A stretch of DNA of 64,000 nucleotides from Lysobacter arseniciresistens ZS79 (lineage in GTDB: Bacteria > Pseudomonadota > Gammaproteobacteria > Xanthomonadales > Xanthomonadaceae): contig NZ_AVPT01000010.1 of NCBI RefSeq assembly GCF_000768335.1, positions 1 through 64,000 of the forward strand, written 5' to 3'. Position 1 is the first letter of the stretch. Every line of letters begins with the position of its first letter. The translations under genes were made by a program, and so were the position numbers. Shown one piece after another: positions 1-8,887 of this stretch. The notes under the pieces were generated by a model that was not told the DNA's origin, did not search any database, and was given only the letters and a program-made list of their open reading frames with translations.

Positions 1-98
1 AAGTGTCCGTGAAAACGGGGGTGAACCCCACACCAGGAGACGACGCAGCGTTCCGTGAGCACCTGCGGAAGAACGGAAAGGGCGGTGGTGACTCCTGA
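1..98 (+). CDS. Possible 3' end of an element-borne gene (partial)
   Basis: The frame beginning at base 3 is open from the window edge to a TGA at 96-98. It would encode about 31 residues ending in a Gly/Lys/Asp-rich tail. A second frame is open to about base 56, so the choice of frame is uncertain. It lies inside the DNA left of the tRNA-Lys attachment site, so if it is a gene it belongs to the integrated element. No family is recognisable from so short a piece. Confidence 0.2.
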   Translation, partial: VSVKTGVNPTPGDDAAFREHLRKNGKGGGDS

Positions 99-130
99 CA
101 CAGCGCTCGACGCTTCCGACAGCGCGATCT

Positions 131-148
131 AGGTACAGCAGAGGTACA
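131..148. repeat. Direct repeat AGGTACA x2 in element end
   Basis: AGGTACA occurs at 131-137 and again at 142-148, 11 bp apart, about one helical turn. It lies in the 140 bp to the left of the tRNA-Lys junction. Short iterated sites spaced by a helical turn are typical of integrase arm or excisionase binding in attachment regions. That role is inferred from position only. Confidence 0.4.
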
Positions 149-179
149 CCGCGCAGTTTTTTCGCACTGCACAAAACTA

Positions 180-236
180 CGCTAAGCTACTGATGTTGAA
201 CTACTTTTCCCTGCGCTAAGCTGCGCAAGACTGCGC
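180..236. repeat. Short direct repeats beside the attachment site
   Basis: CGCTAAGCT occurs at 180-188 and 214-222. CTGCGC occurs three times at 211-216, 221-226 and 231-236, exactly 10 bp apart and therefore on the same face of the helix. The group sits 35-90 bp left of the tRNA-Lys junction. The layout resembles arm-type sites of tyrosine-recombinase attachment regions, but no integrase gene lies in the window to confirm it. Confidence 0.5.
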
Positions 237-240
237 GACT

Positions 241-261
241 AAATCAATATCTTATTGATTT
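241..261. promoter_or_regulatory. IHF site within a perfect inverted repeat
   Basis: Bases 241-249 and 253-261 form a perfect 9-bp inverted repeat with a 3-base centre. Within it, 242-254 matches the IHF consensus WATCAANNNNTTR at every defined position. The site is A+T-rich in an otherwise very GC-rich sequence and lies 10 bp from the tRNA fragment. IHF bends attachment-site DNA for many tyrosine integrases. The alternative is a simple hairpin that ends an element transcript. Confidence 0.5.
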
Positions 262-269
262 ACAAGGCA

Positions 270-315
270 ACTTTTAATCCGCTGGTCGATGGTTCGAATC
301 CATCACGACCCACCA
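270..315 (+). other. Attachment site: 3' half of tRNA-Lys(UUU)
   Basis: The sequence contains the anticodon loop CTTTTAA (271-277, anticodon TTT at 273-275), the 3' anticodon strand, a T arm with stem GATGG/CCATC (288-292 and 300-304) around TTCGAAT, the acceptor strand ACGACCC (305-311) and ACCA (312-315). Everything 5' of the anticodon loop is missing: the bases before 271 cannot pair with the 3' anticodon strand and no D arm is present. This is the displaced 3' fragment left when an element integrates into a tRNA-Lys gene. The restored tRNA should lie at the other end of the element, to the left of this window. A transcription terminator follows at 355. Confidence 0.85.
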
Positions 316-354
316 CTGTCTGCCAGGCAAAGCCTCACCGGTATCCCGAAGAAG

Positions 355-379
355 AGCCCCGCATCGTCGGGGCTTTTCT
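355..379 (+). terminator. Intrinsic terminator downstream of the tRNA-Lys fragment
   Basis: A 7-bp stem AGCCCCG/CGGGGCT (355-361 and 368-374) with a 6-base loop is followed by TTTCT. It was presumably the original terminator of the chromosomal tRNA-Lys gene. Confidence 0.7.
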
Positions 380-511
380 GTGTCGCGCGTCGCGGACGAT
401 CGGCCCACGTCTTCACGCTTCATCGACGTGGTTCAACGTCGGCTGAAGGTCCGGAACGGCTACTGGAGAAACACGGCTATATTCCGAAGACCCCAGACGA
501 AGGAGAGTTAC

Positions 512-769
512 ATGTTCATGACCAAACAGCGACTGGCGATGGCACTGGCGGTCGTCGCCACCTTGGGCCTCGCGTCGTGCGCCACCTACGATGACGAGTT
601 CGCCAGCATCAACTCGCGCCTCGACCAGCTCGACACGCGCGTGCAGAGCGCCGCCCAGAGCGCCGAAGCCGCCAACCAGTCGGCGCAGCAGGCCAACCAG
701 CGGCTCGACCAGATGGAAAGCCGCGTCCAGGCGCTCGAGTCCTCGCCGCGTCGCGTGCCGCGCGGTTAA
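512..769 (+). CDS. Alanine-zipper outer-membrane lipoprotein, Lpp/OprI type
   Basis: The product is an 85-residue exported lipoprotein. The ATG at 512 follows AGGAG at 501-505. The signal peptide ends in a lipobox LASC, giving a lipidated Cys at about residue 22. The mature part is an Ala/Gln/Ser-rich helix with regularly spaced Leu, Val and Met, as in the alanine-zipper or Lpp/OprI family of small trimeric envelope lipoproteins. It ends in RVPRG and lacks the C-terminal Lys that Braun lipoprotein uses to link to peptidoglycan, so it may be non-covalently bound. A peptidoglycan-modifying L,D-transpeptidase lies downstream beyond a strong terminator. A TATATT at 478-483 could be the -10 element. 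Confidence 0.75.
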   Translation: MFMTKQRLAMALAVVATLGLASCATYDDEFASINSRLDQLDTRVQSAAQSAEAANQSAQQANQRLDQMESRVQALESSPRRVPRG

Positions 770-809
770 CCGCTTGCACGATTCGCGGTGATCCGGTTTG
801 AACCGGAAC

Positions 810-839
810 CCGGTGGCCTTTGCCGGCCACCGGTTTTCC
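810..839 (+). terminator. Strong intrinsic terminator after the lipoprotein gene
   Basis: A perfect 9-bp stem CCGGTGGCC/GGCCACCGG (810-818 and 825-833) with a 6-base loop is followed by TTTTCC. It ends the alanine-zipper lipoprotein transcript. It also overlaps the 5' part of the longest open frame of the next gene, which argues that this gene starts further downstream. Confidence 0.8.
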
Positions 840-863
840 GTCTGCACTGTTGTATCCGTTCCG

Positions 864-869
864 AGGAGG
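864..869 (+). promoter_or_regulatory. Perfect Shine-Dalgarno AGGAGG facing an ATC codon
   Basis: AGGAGG at 864-869 is followed by a 6-base spacer and then ATC at 876-878, in frame with the L,D-transpeptidase. No ATG, GTG or TTG lies at a suitable distance in that frame. This decides the start chosen for the next gene. Confidence 0.55.
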
Positions 870-875
870 CGTCCC

Positions 876-1580
876 ATCCACACCCGCACATACCCTTCGA
901 TCCGGGCCGCTCATTGCGCGTTGGCACTTGCGCTGGCGTTCGCCACGTCCGGCGTGGCCAGGGCCGGTGACGCCGACGCGCAGCCGGTTCCCGTCGCCGA
1001 CCAGCTTCCGTCCGGCCAGGACGTCTCCGATACGGTGATCGAACTCGCCGGCTGGGTGGTCGCATCCAACGACAGCCAGGGCTATCCGTTCGCGGTCATC
1101 GACAAGGCCGCGGCGCAGGTCCTGGTGTTCGATGGCGACGGCCGTCTTCGCGGCGCGGCACCCGGGCTGTTCGGCTCGGCGACCGGCGACCATACGGCCC
1201 CCGGCATCGCCGGCCTTGCGCTTGGCGAGATCCCGGGCCGGGACCGCACCACGCCTGCGGGGCGCTTCGTGGGCGGCTTCGGCCCGTCGCTCGACGCCGG
1301 GCGCGTGCTGTGGGTGGACTACGATTCCGCGGTTTCCATCCACCCCACCGCCACCGGTGTCCCGGCCGAGAAACGCCCCGAGCGCCTCGCATCGCCATCG
1401 CCGGACGACAACCGCGTCACGCATGGCTGCATCAACGTCGCGCCCGCGTTCTACGAGCGGATCGTCAGTCCGACGTTCGAGCGCGGCGGGGTGTTCTACA
1501 TCCTGCCGGACGAAGCGACGATGGCCGAGACCTTCCCGGAGTTCGTGCAAAGTCGCGAAACTGCGCGGCGGGACGACTGA
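876..1580 (+). CDS. Exported L,D-transpeptidase (YkuD domain)
   Basis: The protein carries the YkuD catalytic motif HGCIN (Cys at residue 185 if started at 876), with an upstream SIHP motif contributing a second His. L,D-transpeptidases make 3-3 cross-links or attach lipoproteins to peptidoglycan in the periplasm. The start is unusual: ATC at 876 sits 6 bases behind a perfect AGGAGG and gives a 234-residue protein with a proper signal peptide (positive N-region, Ala/Leu core, cleavage near GVARA). The longest frame begins with TTG at 798 but runs through the terminator hairpin at 810-839. A TTG further in would leave no charged N-region. Either ATC is a true rare start or one base was changed from ATG. 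The enzyme family is secure; the substrate is not. Confidence 0.8.
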   Translation: MHTRTYPSIRAAHCALALALAFATSGVARAGDADAQPVPVADQLPSGQDVSDTVIELAGWVVASNDSQGYPFAVIDKAAAQVLVFDGDGRLRGAAPGLFGSATGDHTAPGIAGLALGEIPGRDRTTPAGRFVGGFGPSLDAGRVLWVDYDSAVSIHPTATGVPAEKRPERLASPSPDDNRVTHGCINVAPAFYERIVSPTFERGGVFYILPDEATMAETFPEFVQSRETARRDD

Positions 1581-1616
1581 AGCCGCGTACCGCCTTCTGT
1601 GAGTCGCATCCCGAAG

Positions 1617-1638
1617 ACCCCGCCACGGCGGGGTTTTC
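1617..1638. terminator. Terminator between convergent L,D-transpeptidase and recQ
   Basis: CCCCGC/GCGGGG (1618-1623 and 1628-1633) with a small loop is followed by TTTTCGG on the plus strand. It sits 37 bp after the L,D-transpeptidase stop and just before the recQ stop on the other strand. It serves the plus-strand gene best. Confidence 0.65.
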
Positions 1639-1655
1639 GGTTTCCAGGGCCGCGC

Positions 1656-3470
<1,815 letters not shown>

Positions 3471-3546
3471 GGGCGACAGGGTAGCAAGGCGGCGTCTCGC
3501 GGCCCCGCCCGTGGCGCTCCGGGACACCGGCGCTGCAATACGCAAA

Positions 3547-3577
3547 CCCCCCGGGGCCGCGACAGCCCCGGGGGTTC
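3547..3577 (-). terminator. Terminator of dps
   Basis: A perfect 10-bp stem CCCCCGGGGC/GCCCCGGGGG (3548-3557 and 3565-3574) with a 7-base loop. Read on the minus strand it follows the dps stop by about 27 bp and ends in GGTTTG, with only a short T run. Confidence 0.6.
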
Positions 3578-3601
3578 GTTGGACTCGGGCCCGGCGCAGG
3601 C

Positions 3602-4183
3602 TTACTGCAGCAGCGAGCGCAGCATCCAGGCGTACTTCTCGTGGGTCTGCAGGCGCTGGGTCAGCAGGTCGACGGTCGGGTCGTCGCCGGCGTCGTCGGC
3701 GGTCTTCAGCACCTTGCGCGCGGTGCGGCAGACCGCCTCGTTGCCGACCACCAGCTGGCGCACCATCTCGCGCCAGTCCGCCGCGTCCTCCAGCCCCGGT
3801 TCCTCCGGAATCGTGGTCAGGCGGGTGAACTCGGCATACGAACCCGGCGCGTTGAAGCCCAGCGCGCGGATGCGCTCGGCGATCTCATCCAGCGCCGTCC
3901 ACTGCTCGGTGTACTGGGTCTCGAACATCACGTGCAGGGCGTTGAACATCGGCCCGGTGACGTTCCAGTGGAAGTTGTGGGTCTTCAGGTACAGGGTGTA
4001 GGCGTCGGCGAGGAAGCCCGCCAGGCCGGTCGCGATGTCCTTGCGATCGCGGTCGCCGATCCCGATATCGATCGCCGGGGCGCTCGACCCCGAGGCCGGC
4101 GACGCGGCCGGCCTGGCGACCGTCGTGGTCTTGGTGGACTTGCCCGCCTTCGCGGGCTTGCTCGCAGTCTTGGTCTTGGCCAT
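3602..4183 (-). CDS. dps: Dps family ferritin-like DNA-protecting protein with Lys-rich tail
   Basis: Dps dodecamers store iron, remove peroxide and coat DNA under stress. The 193-residue protein keeps the inter-subunit ferroxidase set: H72 (in NFHWNV), H84, E88, D99 and E103, with the spacing of E. coli H51, H63, D67, D78 and E82. The start at 4183 (MAKTK) follows AAAGGGAG; the frame is open to 4264 without similarity. Before the ferritin fold there is a tail of about 35 residues rich in Lys, Thr, Ala and Ser ([15 protein letters not shown]), longer and more basic than in E. coli Dps, likely for DNA binding. It is divergent from hrpA. A TTTCAC/TATTGT pair with an 18-bp spacer is a weak promoter candidate. 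Confidence 0.92.
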   Translation of the reverse strand: MAKTKTASKPAKAGKSTKTTTVARPAASPASGSSAPAIDIGIGDRDRKDIATGLAGFLADAYTLYLKTHNFHWNVTGPMFNALHVMFETQYTEQWTALDEIAERIRALGFNAPGSYAEFTRLTTIPEEPGLEDAADWREMVRQLVVGNEAVCRTARKVLKTADDAGDDPTVDLLTQRLQTHEKYAWMLRSLLQ

Positions 4184-4273
4184 CGAGTGTTTCTCCCTTT
4201 GAGATAGTCCCTGCGGCGACAATACGGTGCCCGGGGAGTGGTGTGAAATCGTTTGTCCAAACACGACCGATCA

Positions 4274-7200
4274 ATGGATCCTATGGGCCCGACCGCCAAG
4301 ACCGCGTCACGACGCCCGCCCCTGTCGCCCGGGCTGCGGCAGGCGCGCGAGGCGATCGACCACGGGCTGAGCCGTGACCGCGGGCGGCTGCACGGGCTGT
4401 GGTCGCGCTGGCGCGGCCGGCCGGACGATGCGGACGCGCAAGGGGCGTTCGAGCGGGCGCTGGCGGAGTCGGTGGCACGGCGCGAGTCGCGTGCGGCGAA
4501 CCTGCCTGTCGCACCGGTCGATCCGTCGCTGCCGATCGCGGCCGAGGCCGACCTCATCGTCGAACTGATCCGCGCGCACCCGGTGGTGGTGATCGCCGGC
4601 GAGACCGGTTCGGGCAAGACCACCCAGATTCCCAAGCTGTGCCTGGCAGCCGGTCGCGGCGCCGCCGGCATGATCGGCTGCACCCAGCCGCGCCGGATTG
4701 CCGCGCGCGCGGTCGCCAAGCGGGTCGCCGAGGAGTTGCAGACGCCTCTCGGCGGCGCGGTCGGCTACCAGGTCCGGTTCAACGAGAATGTAGGCGAGCA
4801 GACCGCGGTCAAGTTCATGACCGACGGCATCCTGCTGGCCGAGATCCAGTCCGACCGCTGGCTGTCGCGCTACGACACGATCCTGATCGACGAGGCGCAC
4901 GAGCGCAGCCTCAACATCGACTTCCTGCTCGGCTACCTCAAGCAGCTGTTGCTCAAGCGCCGCGACCTGAAGGTCATCGTGACTTCGGCGACGATCGACA
5001 CAGCGCGTTTCGCCGCCCATTTCGACGACGCGCCGGTGGTGGAGGTCGAAGGCCGCAGCTATCCGGTCGAGGTGCGGTACCGGCCGCTGGAAGGCGAGGC
5101 CGACCGCGACGGCGAGCGCACGGTCAACGATGCGATCGTGGCTGCCTGCGACGAGATCACCCGCGAGGACCCGCGCGGCGACGTGCTGGTCTTCCTGCCC
5201 GGCGAGCGCGAGATCCGCGACGCCCACCAGGCGCTGGAGCGCCGCAAATACCGCCACACCGAGGTGCTGCCGCTGTACGCGCGGCTGTCGGTGCGCGACC
5301 AGGACCGCGTGTTCAACCCGGGTCCGCAGCGCCGCATCGTGCTGGCGACCAACGTCGCCGAGACCTCGCTGACGGTGCCGCGTATCCGCTACGTGGTCGA
5401 CCCCGGGCTGGCGCGGGTCAAGCGCTACAGCCCGCGCGGCAAGCTCGACCGGCTGCACATCGAGTCCATCAGCCAGGCCAGCGCCAACCAGCGCAAGGGC
5501 CGCTGCGGACGCGTGTCGGAAGGCACCTGCTACCGGCTGTACAGCGAGGCCGACTTCGAATCGCGACCCGAGTACACCGATCCGGAGATCCGCCGCGCGG
5601 CGCTGGCCGGGGTGATCCTGCGGATGCTGTCGCTGGGCCTGGGCGATATCGAGCGCTTCCCGTTCCTCGAGCCGCCCGATCCGCGCGCGATTGCCGATGG
5701 CTGGCAGCAACTGGCCGAGCTGGGCGCGGTCGACGACGCGCGCGCGATGACCGCGACCGGCAAGCTGATGGCACGCATGCCGGTCGACGTGAAGCTGGCG
5801 CGGATGCTGGTCGCCGCCAACGCGAAGGGCTGCCTGCGCGAGATGCTGGTGATCGCGTCGTTCCTCGGCATCCAGGACCCGCGCGAGCGTCCGGCCGACC
5901 AGCGCGCCGCGGCCGACAACGCGCACGCGCAGTTCGTCGACTACAGCTCCGAGTTCGTCGGCACGCTGAGGCTGTGGGCGGCCTACCAGGACGCGCACGA
6001 GGACCTGACCCAGTCGCAGTTGCGCAAGTGGTGCGAGAAGAACTTCCTCGGCTTCCTGCGCATGCGCGAATGGCGCGAGCTGCATCGCCAGCTCAAGCTG
6101 ATGGCCGAGGACCTGGGTTGGCAGGTGGGTCCCGCCGAAGCCGAACTCGACGCCGGCGCCTACGCCAACCTGCACCGCGCGCTGATCACCGGCCTGCCGA
6201 CCCAGATCGGCCACCGCCAGCCCGGGCCGGAGAAGAAGCCGGGCGAGAAGAAACCGGGTGAGCGCCGGCCGGCGGCGGTCTACGACGGCCCCCGCGGGCG
6301 CAAATTCGGGCTGTTCCCCGGCTCCTGGCTGATCCGCAAGCCGCCGCCGTGGGTGCTGTCGGCGACCCTGCTGGACACCGAGAAGGTCTGGGCGATGACC
6401 AACGCCTCGATCGAGCCGCAATGGGCGATCGACGAGCTGCCGCACCTGCTGGCGCGGCGCCACTTCGACCCGCGCTGGTCGCGCGCGCAGGGGCGGGTGC
6501 TCGGCAGCGAGCAGGTCAGCCTGTTCGGGCTGGTGCTCGCGCCCAAGCGGCCGATCCACTACGGCGGCCTGTATCCCGGGGAAAGCCGCGCGATCTTCGC
6601 CCGCGACGGCCTGGTGCCGGGCGAGGTCAACACCCGCGCGGTGTTCCTCAAGCGCAATCTCGCGACGCTGGAAAAGGCGCGCGAGGAGGAAGCCAAGCAG
6701 CGCCGCGCCGGCATCGTCGTCGACGAGGACTGGATGGCGCGCTGGTACCTCGACCGGTTGCCGCCGCAGGTGCACAACGCGCAGGCGCTGGACGCGTGGT
6801 TCAACAAGCTGCCGCCGCCGCAGAAGGCCGCGCTGGAATGGTCGCTCGACGACCTCCTGATCGGCGACGGGACCGATGCCGCGCGCTTCCCGCCGGTGAT
6901 CGAGCTGGGCGATGCGCGGCTGGCGGTGAAGTACCGCTTCGACCCGGGCGCGCCGGATGACGGCATGACCGTCGCGGTGCCGCTGCACCTGCTCAACGCG
7001 CTCGACCCGGTGCGGCTGGGCTGGCTGGCGCCGGGCTTCGTCGCCGACAAGGCGGCGGCGCTGATCCGGTCGCTGCCGAAGGCGCAGCGGCGCAACTTCG
7101 TGCCCGCGCCGGACTTCGCCCGCGCGTTCGCCGAGGCGCATCCGGGGCCGGAGGCGGACGCCTTCGCCGGGATGCTGGCGCGGTTCCTGCAAAAGGTCAC

Positions 7201-8260
7201 CGGCGCCGAGGTGGCTGGCGTCGATTTCGACGAAACAGCGCTGGAACCGCACCTGCGCGCCAACCTGCGCCTGCACGACCGCGACGGCCGCACCGTGCTT
7301 GCCGAGTCGCGCGACCTCGACGATCTGCGCGCACGCTTCGGCGAGCGTGCGGCGCGGGCGTTCGCGGCGCATGCGGCCGACGGCATGATGCGGCGCGGGC
7401 TGGTGGTCTTCCCCGACACCCCGATCCCGGCCAGCGTGCCCGGCGCCGCCGGCGTCCCCGCCTACCCGGCGTTGCACGACGACGGCGACAGCGTCTCGCT
7501 GCAGGTCCACGCCGAGCGCGACACCGCGCTGCGCCACCATCCACGCGGCGTGCGTCGGCTGCTGTGGCTGGCGCTGGCCGACAAGCGCAAGCAGGCGCGC
7601 AAGCAGTTGCCGGTGTCGCCCAGGACCGGCCTGCTGTACGCCGCGATCGAATCGGCCGCGCCGCGCGACACCGGCGAGCGCGATGGCGACCGCCTGCGCC
7701 CCGACATCGTCGATGGCGCGTTCGCCTCGCTGGTGGCCGACGGCCTTGGCGACATCCGCGACGCCGATGCCTTCGCCGCGCGCCGTGACGCGGTGACCAA
7801 GCAGCTGTTCCCCGAATCGATGGAGCGCCTGCGTCAGGCCGAGACGATCCTCGCCGCGGTCGCCGAGGCGCGCGGCAAGCTCGAGTCACCGTTGATGGGC
7901 TGGGCCAGCGGCAACCTCGACGACATGCGCGCGCACCTCGCCGCCCTGACCCCTCCGGGCTTCCTGCGCGACGTGCCGGCGCAGGCGCTGGCCGAGTACC
8001 CGCGCTACCTGAAGGCGCTGGCCCTGCGTGGCGAGCGCGCGCTGCGCGACCCGACCCGTGACCAGGCGCGGATGCTCGAACTCAAGCCCTTCGTCGACGC
8101 CCTTGCCGCCGCGCACGCCCGCGGCGACGCCGATGCGCCCGACTGGCAGGCGCTGCGCTGGGAGCTGGAGGAGCTGCGGGTGTCGCTGTTCGCGCAGGAG
8201 CTCGGCGCGCGCGGGGTGTCGCCGAAGAAGCTGGCGACGCGGCTGGCACGGCTCGGCTGA
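4274..8260 (+). CDS. hrpA: ATP-dependent RNA helicase HrpA
   Basis: This is a DEAH-box helicase of 1328 residues, close to the E. coli HrpA length. HrpA acts on mRNA and on stalled ribosomes. It shows Walker A GETGSGKT (109-116), DEAH (206-209) within IDEAHERS, SAT motif III, and the QRKGRCGR motif VI. Downstream come the helicase-associated region, an OB-like fold and the long HrpA-specific C-terminal domain. A charged repeat EKKPGEKKPGERRP lies around residue 660 between domains. The ATG at 4274 is chosen; an upstream TTG at 4253 and an ATG at 4283 are alternatives, and none has a strong Shine-Dalgarno. It is transcribed divergently from dps. Confidence 0.94.
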   Translation: MDPMGPTAKTASRRPPLSPGLRQAREAIDHGLSRDRGRLHGLWSRWRGRPDDADAQGAFERALAESVARRESRAANLPVAPVDPSLPIAAEADLIVELIRAHPVVVIAGETGSGKTTQIPKLCLAAGRGAAGMIGCTQPRRIAARAVAKRVAEELQTPLGGAVGYQVRFNENVGEQTAVKFMTDGILLAEIQSDRWLSRYDTILIDEAHERSLNIDFLLGYLKQLLLKRRDLKVIVTSATIDTARFAAHFDDAPVVEVEGRSYPVEVRYRPLEGEADRDGERTVNDAIVAACDEITREDPRGDVLVFLPGEREIRDAHQALERRKYRHTEVLPLYARLSVRDQDRVFNPGPQRRIVLATNVAETSLTVPRIRYVVDPGLARVKRYSPRGKLDRLHIESISQASANQRKGRCGRVSEGTCYRLYSEADFESRPEYTDPEIRRAALAGVILRMLSLGLGDIERFPFLEPPDPRAIADGWQQLAELGAVDDARAMTATGKLMARMPVDVKLARMLVAANAKGCLREMLVIASFLGIQDPRERPADQRAAADNAHAQFVDYSSEFVGTLRLWAAYQDAHEDLTQSQLRKWCEKNFLGFLRMREWRELHRQLKLMAEDLGWQVGPAEAELDAGAYANLHRALITGLPTQIGHRQPGPEKKPGEKKPGERRPAAVYDGPRGRKFGLFPGSWLIRKPPPWVLSATLLDTEKVWAMTNASIEPQWAIDELPHLLARRHFDPRWSRAQGRVLGSEQVSLFGLVLAPKRPIHYGGLYPGESRAIFARDGLVPGEVNTRAVFLKRNLATLEKAREEEAKQRRAGIVVDEDWMARWYLDRLPPQVHNAQALDAWFNKLPPPQKAALEWSLDDLLIGDGTDAARFPPVIELGDARLAVKYRFDPGAPDDGMTVAVPLHLLNALDPVRLGWLAPGFVADKAAALIRSLPKAQRRNFVPAPDFARAFAEAHPGPEADAFAGMLARFLQKVTGAEVAGVDFDETALEPHLRANLRLHDRDGRTVLAESRDLDDLRARFGERAARAFAAHAADGMMRRGLVVFPDTPIPASVPGAAGVPAYPALHDDGDSVSLQVHAERDTALRHHPRGVRRLLWLALADKRKQARKQLPVSPRTGLLYAAIESAAPRDTGERDGDRLRPDIVDGAFASLVADGLGDIRDADAFAARRDAVTKQLFPESMERLRQAETILAAVAEARGKLESPLMGWASGNLDDMRAHLAALTPPGFLRDVPAQALAEYPRYLKALALRGERALRDPTRDQARMLELKPFVDALAAAHARGDADAPDWQALRWELEELRVSLFAQELGARGVSPKKLATRLARLG

Positions 8261-8266
8261 ACGGCA

Positions 8267-8290
8267 CGGGCGGCCGGTGCCACCCGCCCG
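8267..8290. terminator. Weak hairpin between convergent hrpA and secreted-protein gene
   Basis: CGGGCGG/CCGCCCG (8267-8273 and 8284-8290) forms a 7-bp stem with a 10-base loop in the 36 bp between the two stop codons. No T run follows on either strand, so termination is uncertain. Confidence 0.3.
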
Positions 8291-8296
8291 GCCCGG

Positions 8297-8818
8297 TTAC
8301 TTGACCCGCTCGACCTTCGCCCGGGTGTTGTAACCCTCGACCTTCAGGTACCACGCGCTGCCGATCAGGCTCGGCGAGACCTCGACCGCGGGGCTGTCCA
8401 GCTCCACGCCGGCGAGCGAAGCGCCGTCGGTCTGGCGCCAGACCTGGCCGTTCTCGAGGGTGTACTGGCGGCCCTTGGCGAAGCCGTGGAACGGCCCCTG
8501 CAGGCGGCTTCGCACCGGCTCGCTGGAACCGAAGTCGAAGAAACCGCGGTTCTCGTCCTCGACCTTTTCCTTGGCCAGCTTGGCCGCCTTGGTGGTTTCC
8601 ACGTCGAGGGTGCGGTTGAGCCACGCGTTGAGGTTGGCCAGCTGCTCGGCGCTGAGCTGGTCGAGGCCGGCGGCGCGGAACTGCTCGGGCGTCATCTGCT
8701 GCTCGATCGGCTTGCCGTCCTGCGCGAACGCGGCCGGCGCCAGCGCGAGGGTGGCGAGGAGGGTGGTGGCAAGCGCCAGCGGACGGAGCCGGCGCGCGGT
8801 GACGGAAGGCATGTGCAT
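8297..8818 (-). CDS. Exported protein of unknown function
   Basis: The product is 173 residues with a clear signal peptide (two Arg, Leu/Ala core, cleavage near AAFAQ). The mature part starts with a helical stretch [20 protein letters not shown], then a charged segment, then a probable beta-rich C-terminal domain ([16 protein letters not shown]). I have the impression of a conserved small secreted protein in Xanthomonadaceae but cannot name a function. An ATG two codons downstream (8812) is an equally good start. It is divergent from relA; the minus-strand TACACT at 8848-8853 could be its -10. Confidence 0.7.
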   Translation of the reverse strand: MHMPSVTARRLRPLALATTLLATLALAPAAFAQDGKPIEQQMTPEQFRAAGLDQLSAEQLANLNAWLNRTLDVETTKAAKLAKEKVEDENRGFFDFGSSEPVRSRLQGPFHGFAKGRQYTLENGQVWRQTDGASLAGVELDSPAVEVSPSLIGSAWYLKVEGYNTRAKVERVK

Positions 8819-8887
8819 CGATCTGTTCCTGCGGGCGGTTGCTCGCTAGTGTAGCCATGTCCCCCACGCACGAATGAAGCCGCCGCG

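Noticed and set aside
798-875. TTG start for the L,D-transpeptidase at 798
   Set aside because: This segment contains the terminator hairpin and T run of the upstream gene and encodes no signal-peptide-like sequence; the AGGAGG at 864 points to a downstream start.
4307-7540. A 1077-codon open frame on the minus strand opposite hrpA
   Set aside because: The protein is His/Arg/Val/Gln-rich low complexity without domain motifs, while the plus strand carries all helicase motifs of HrpA.
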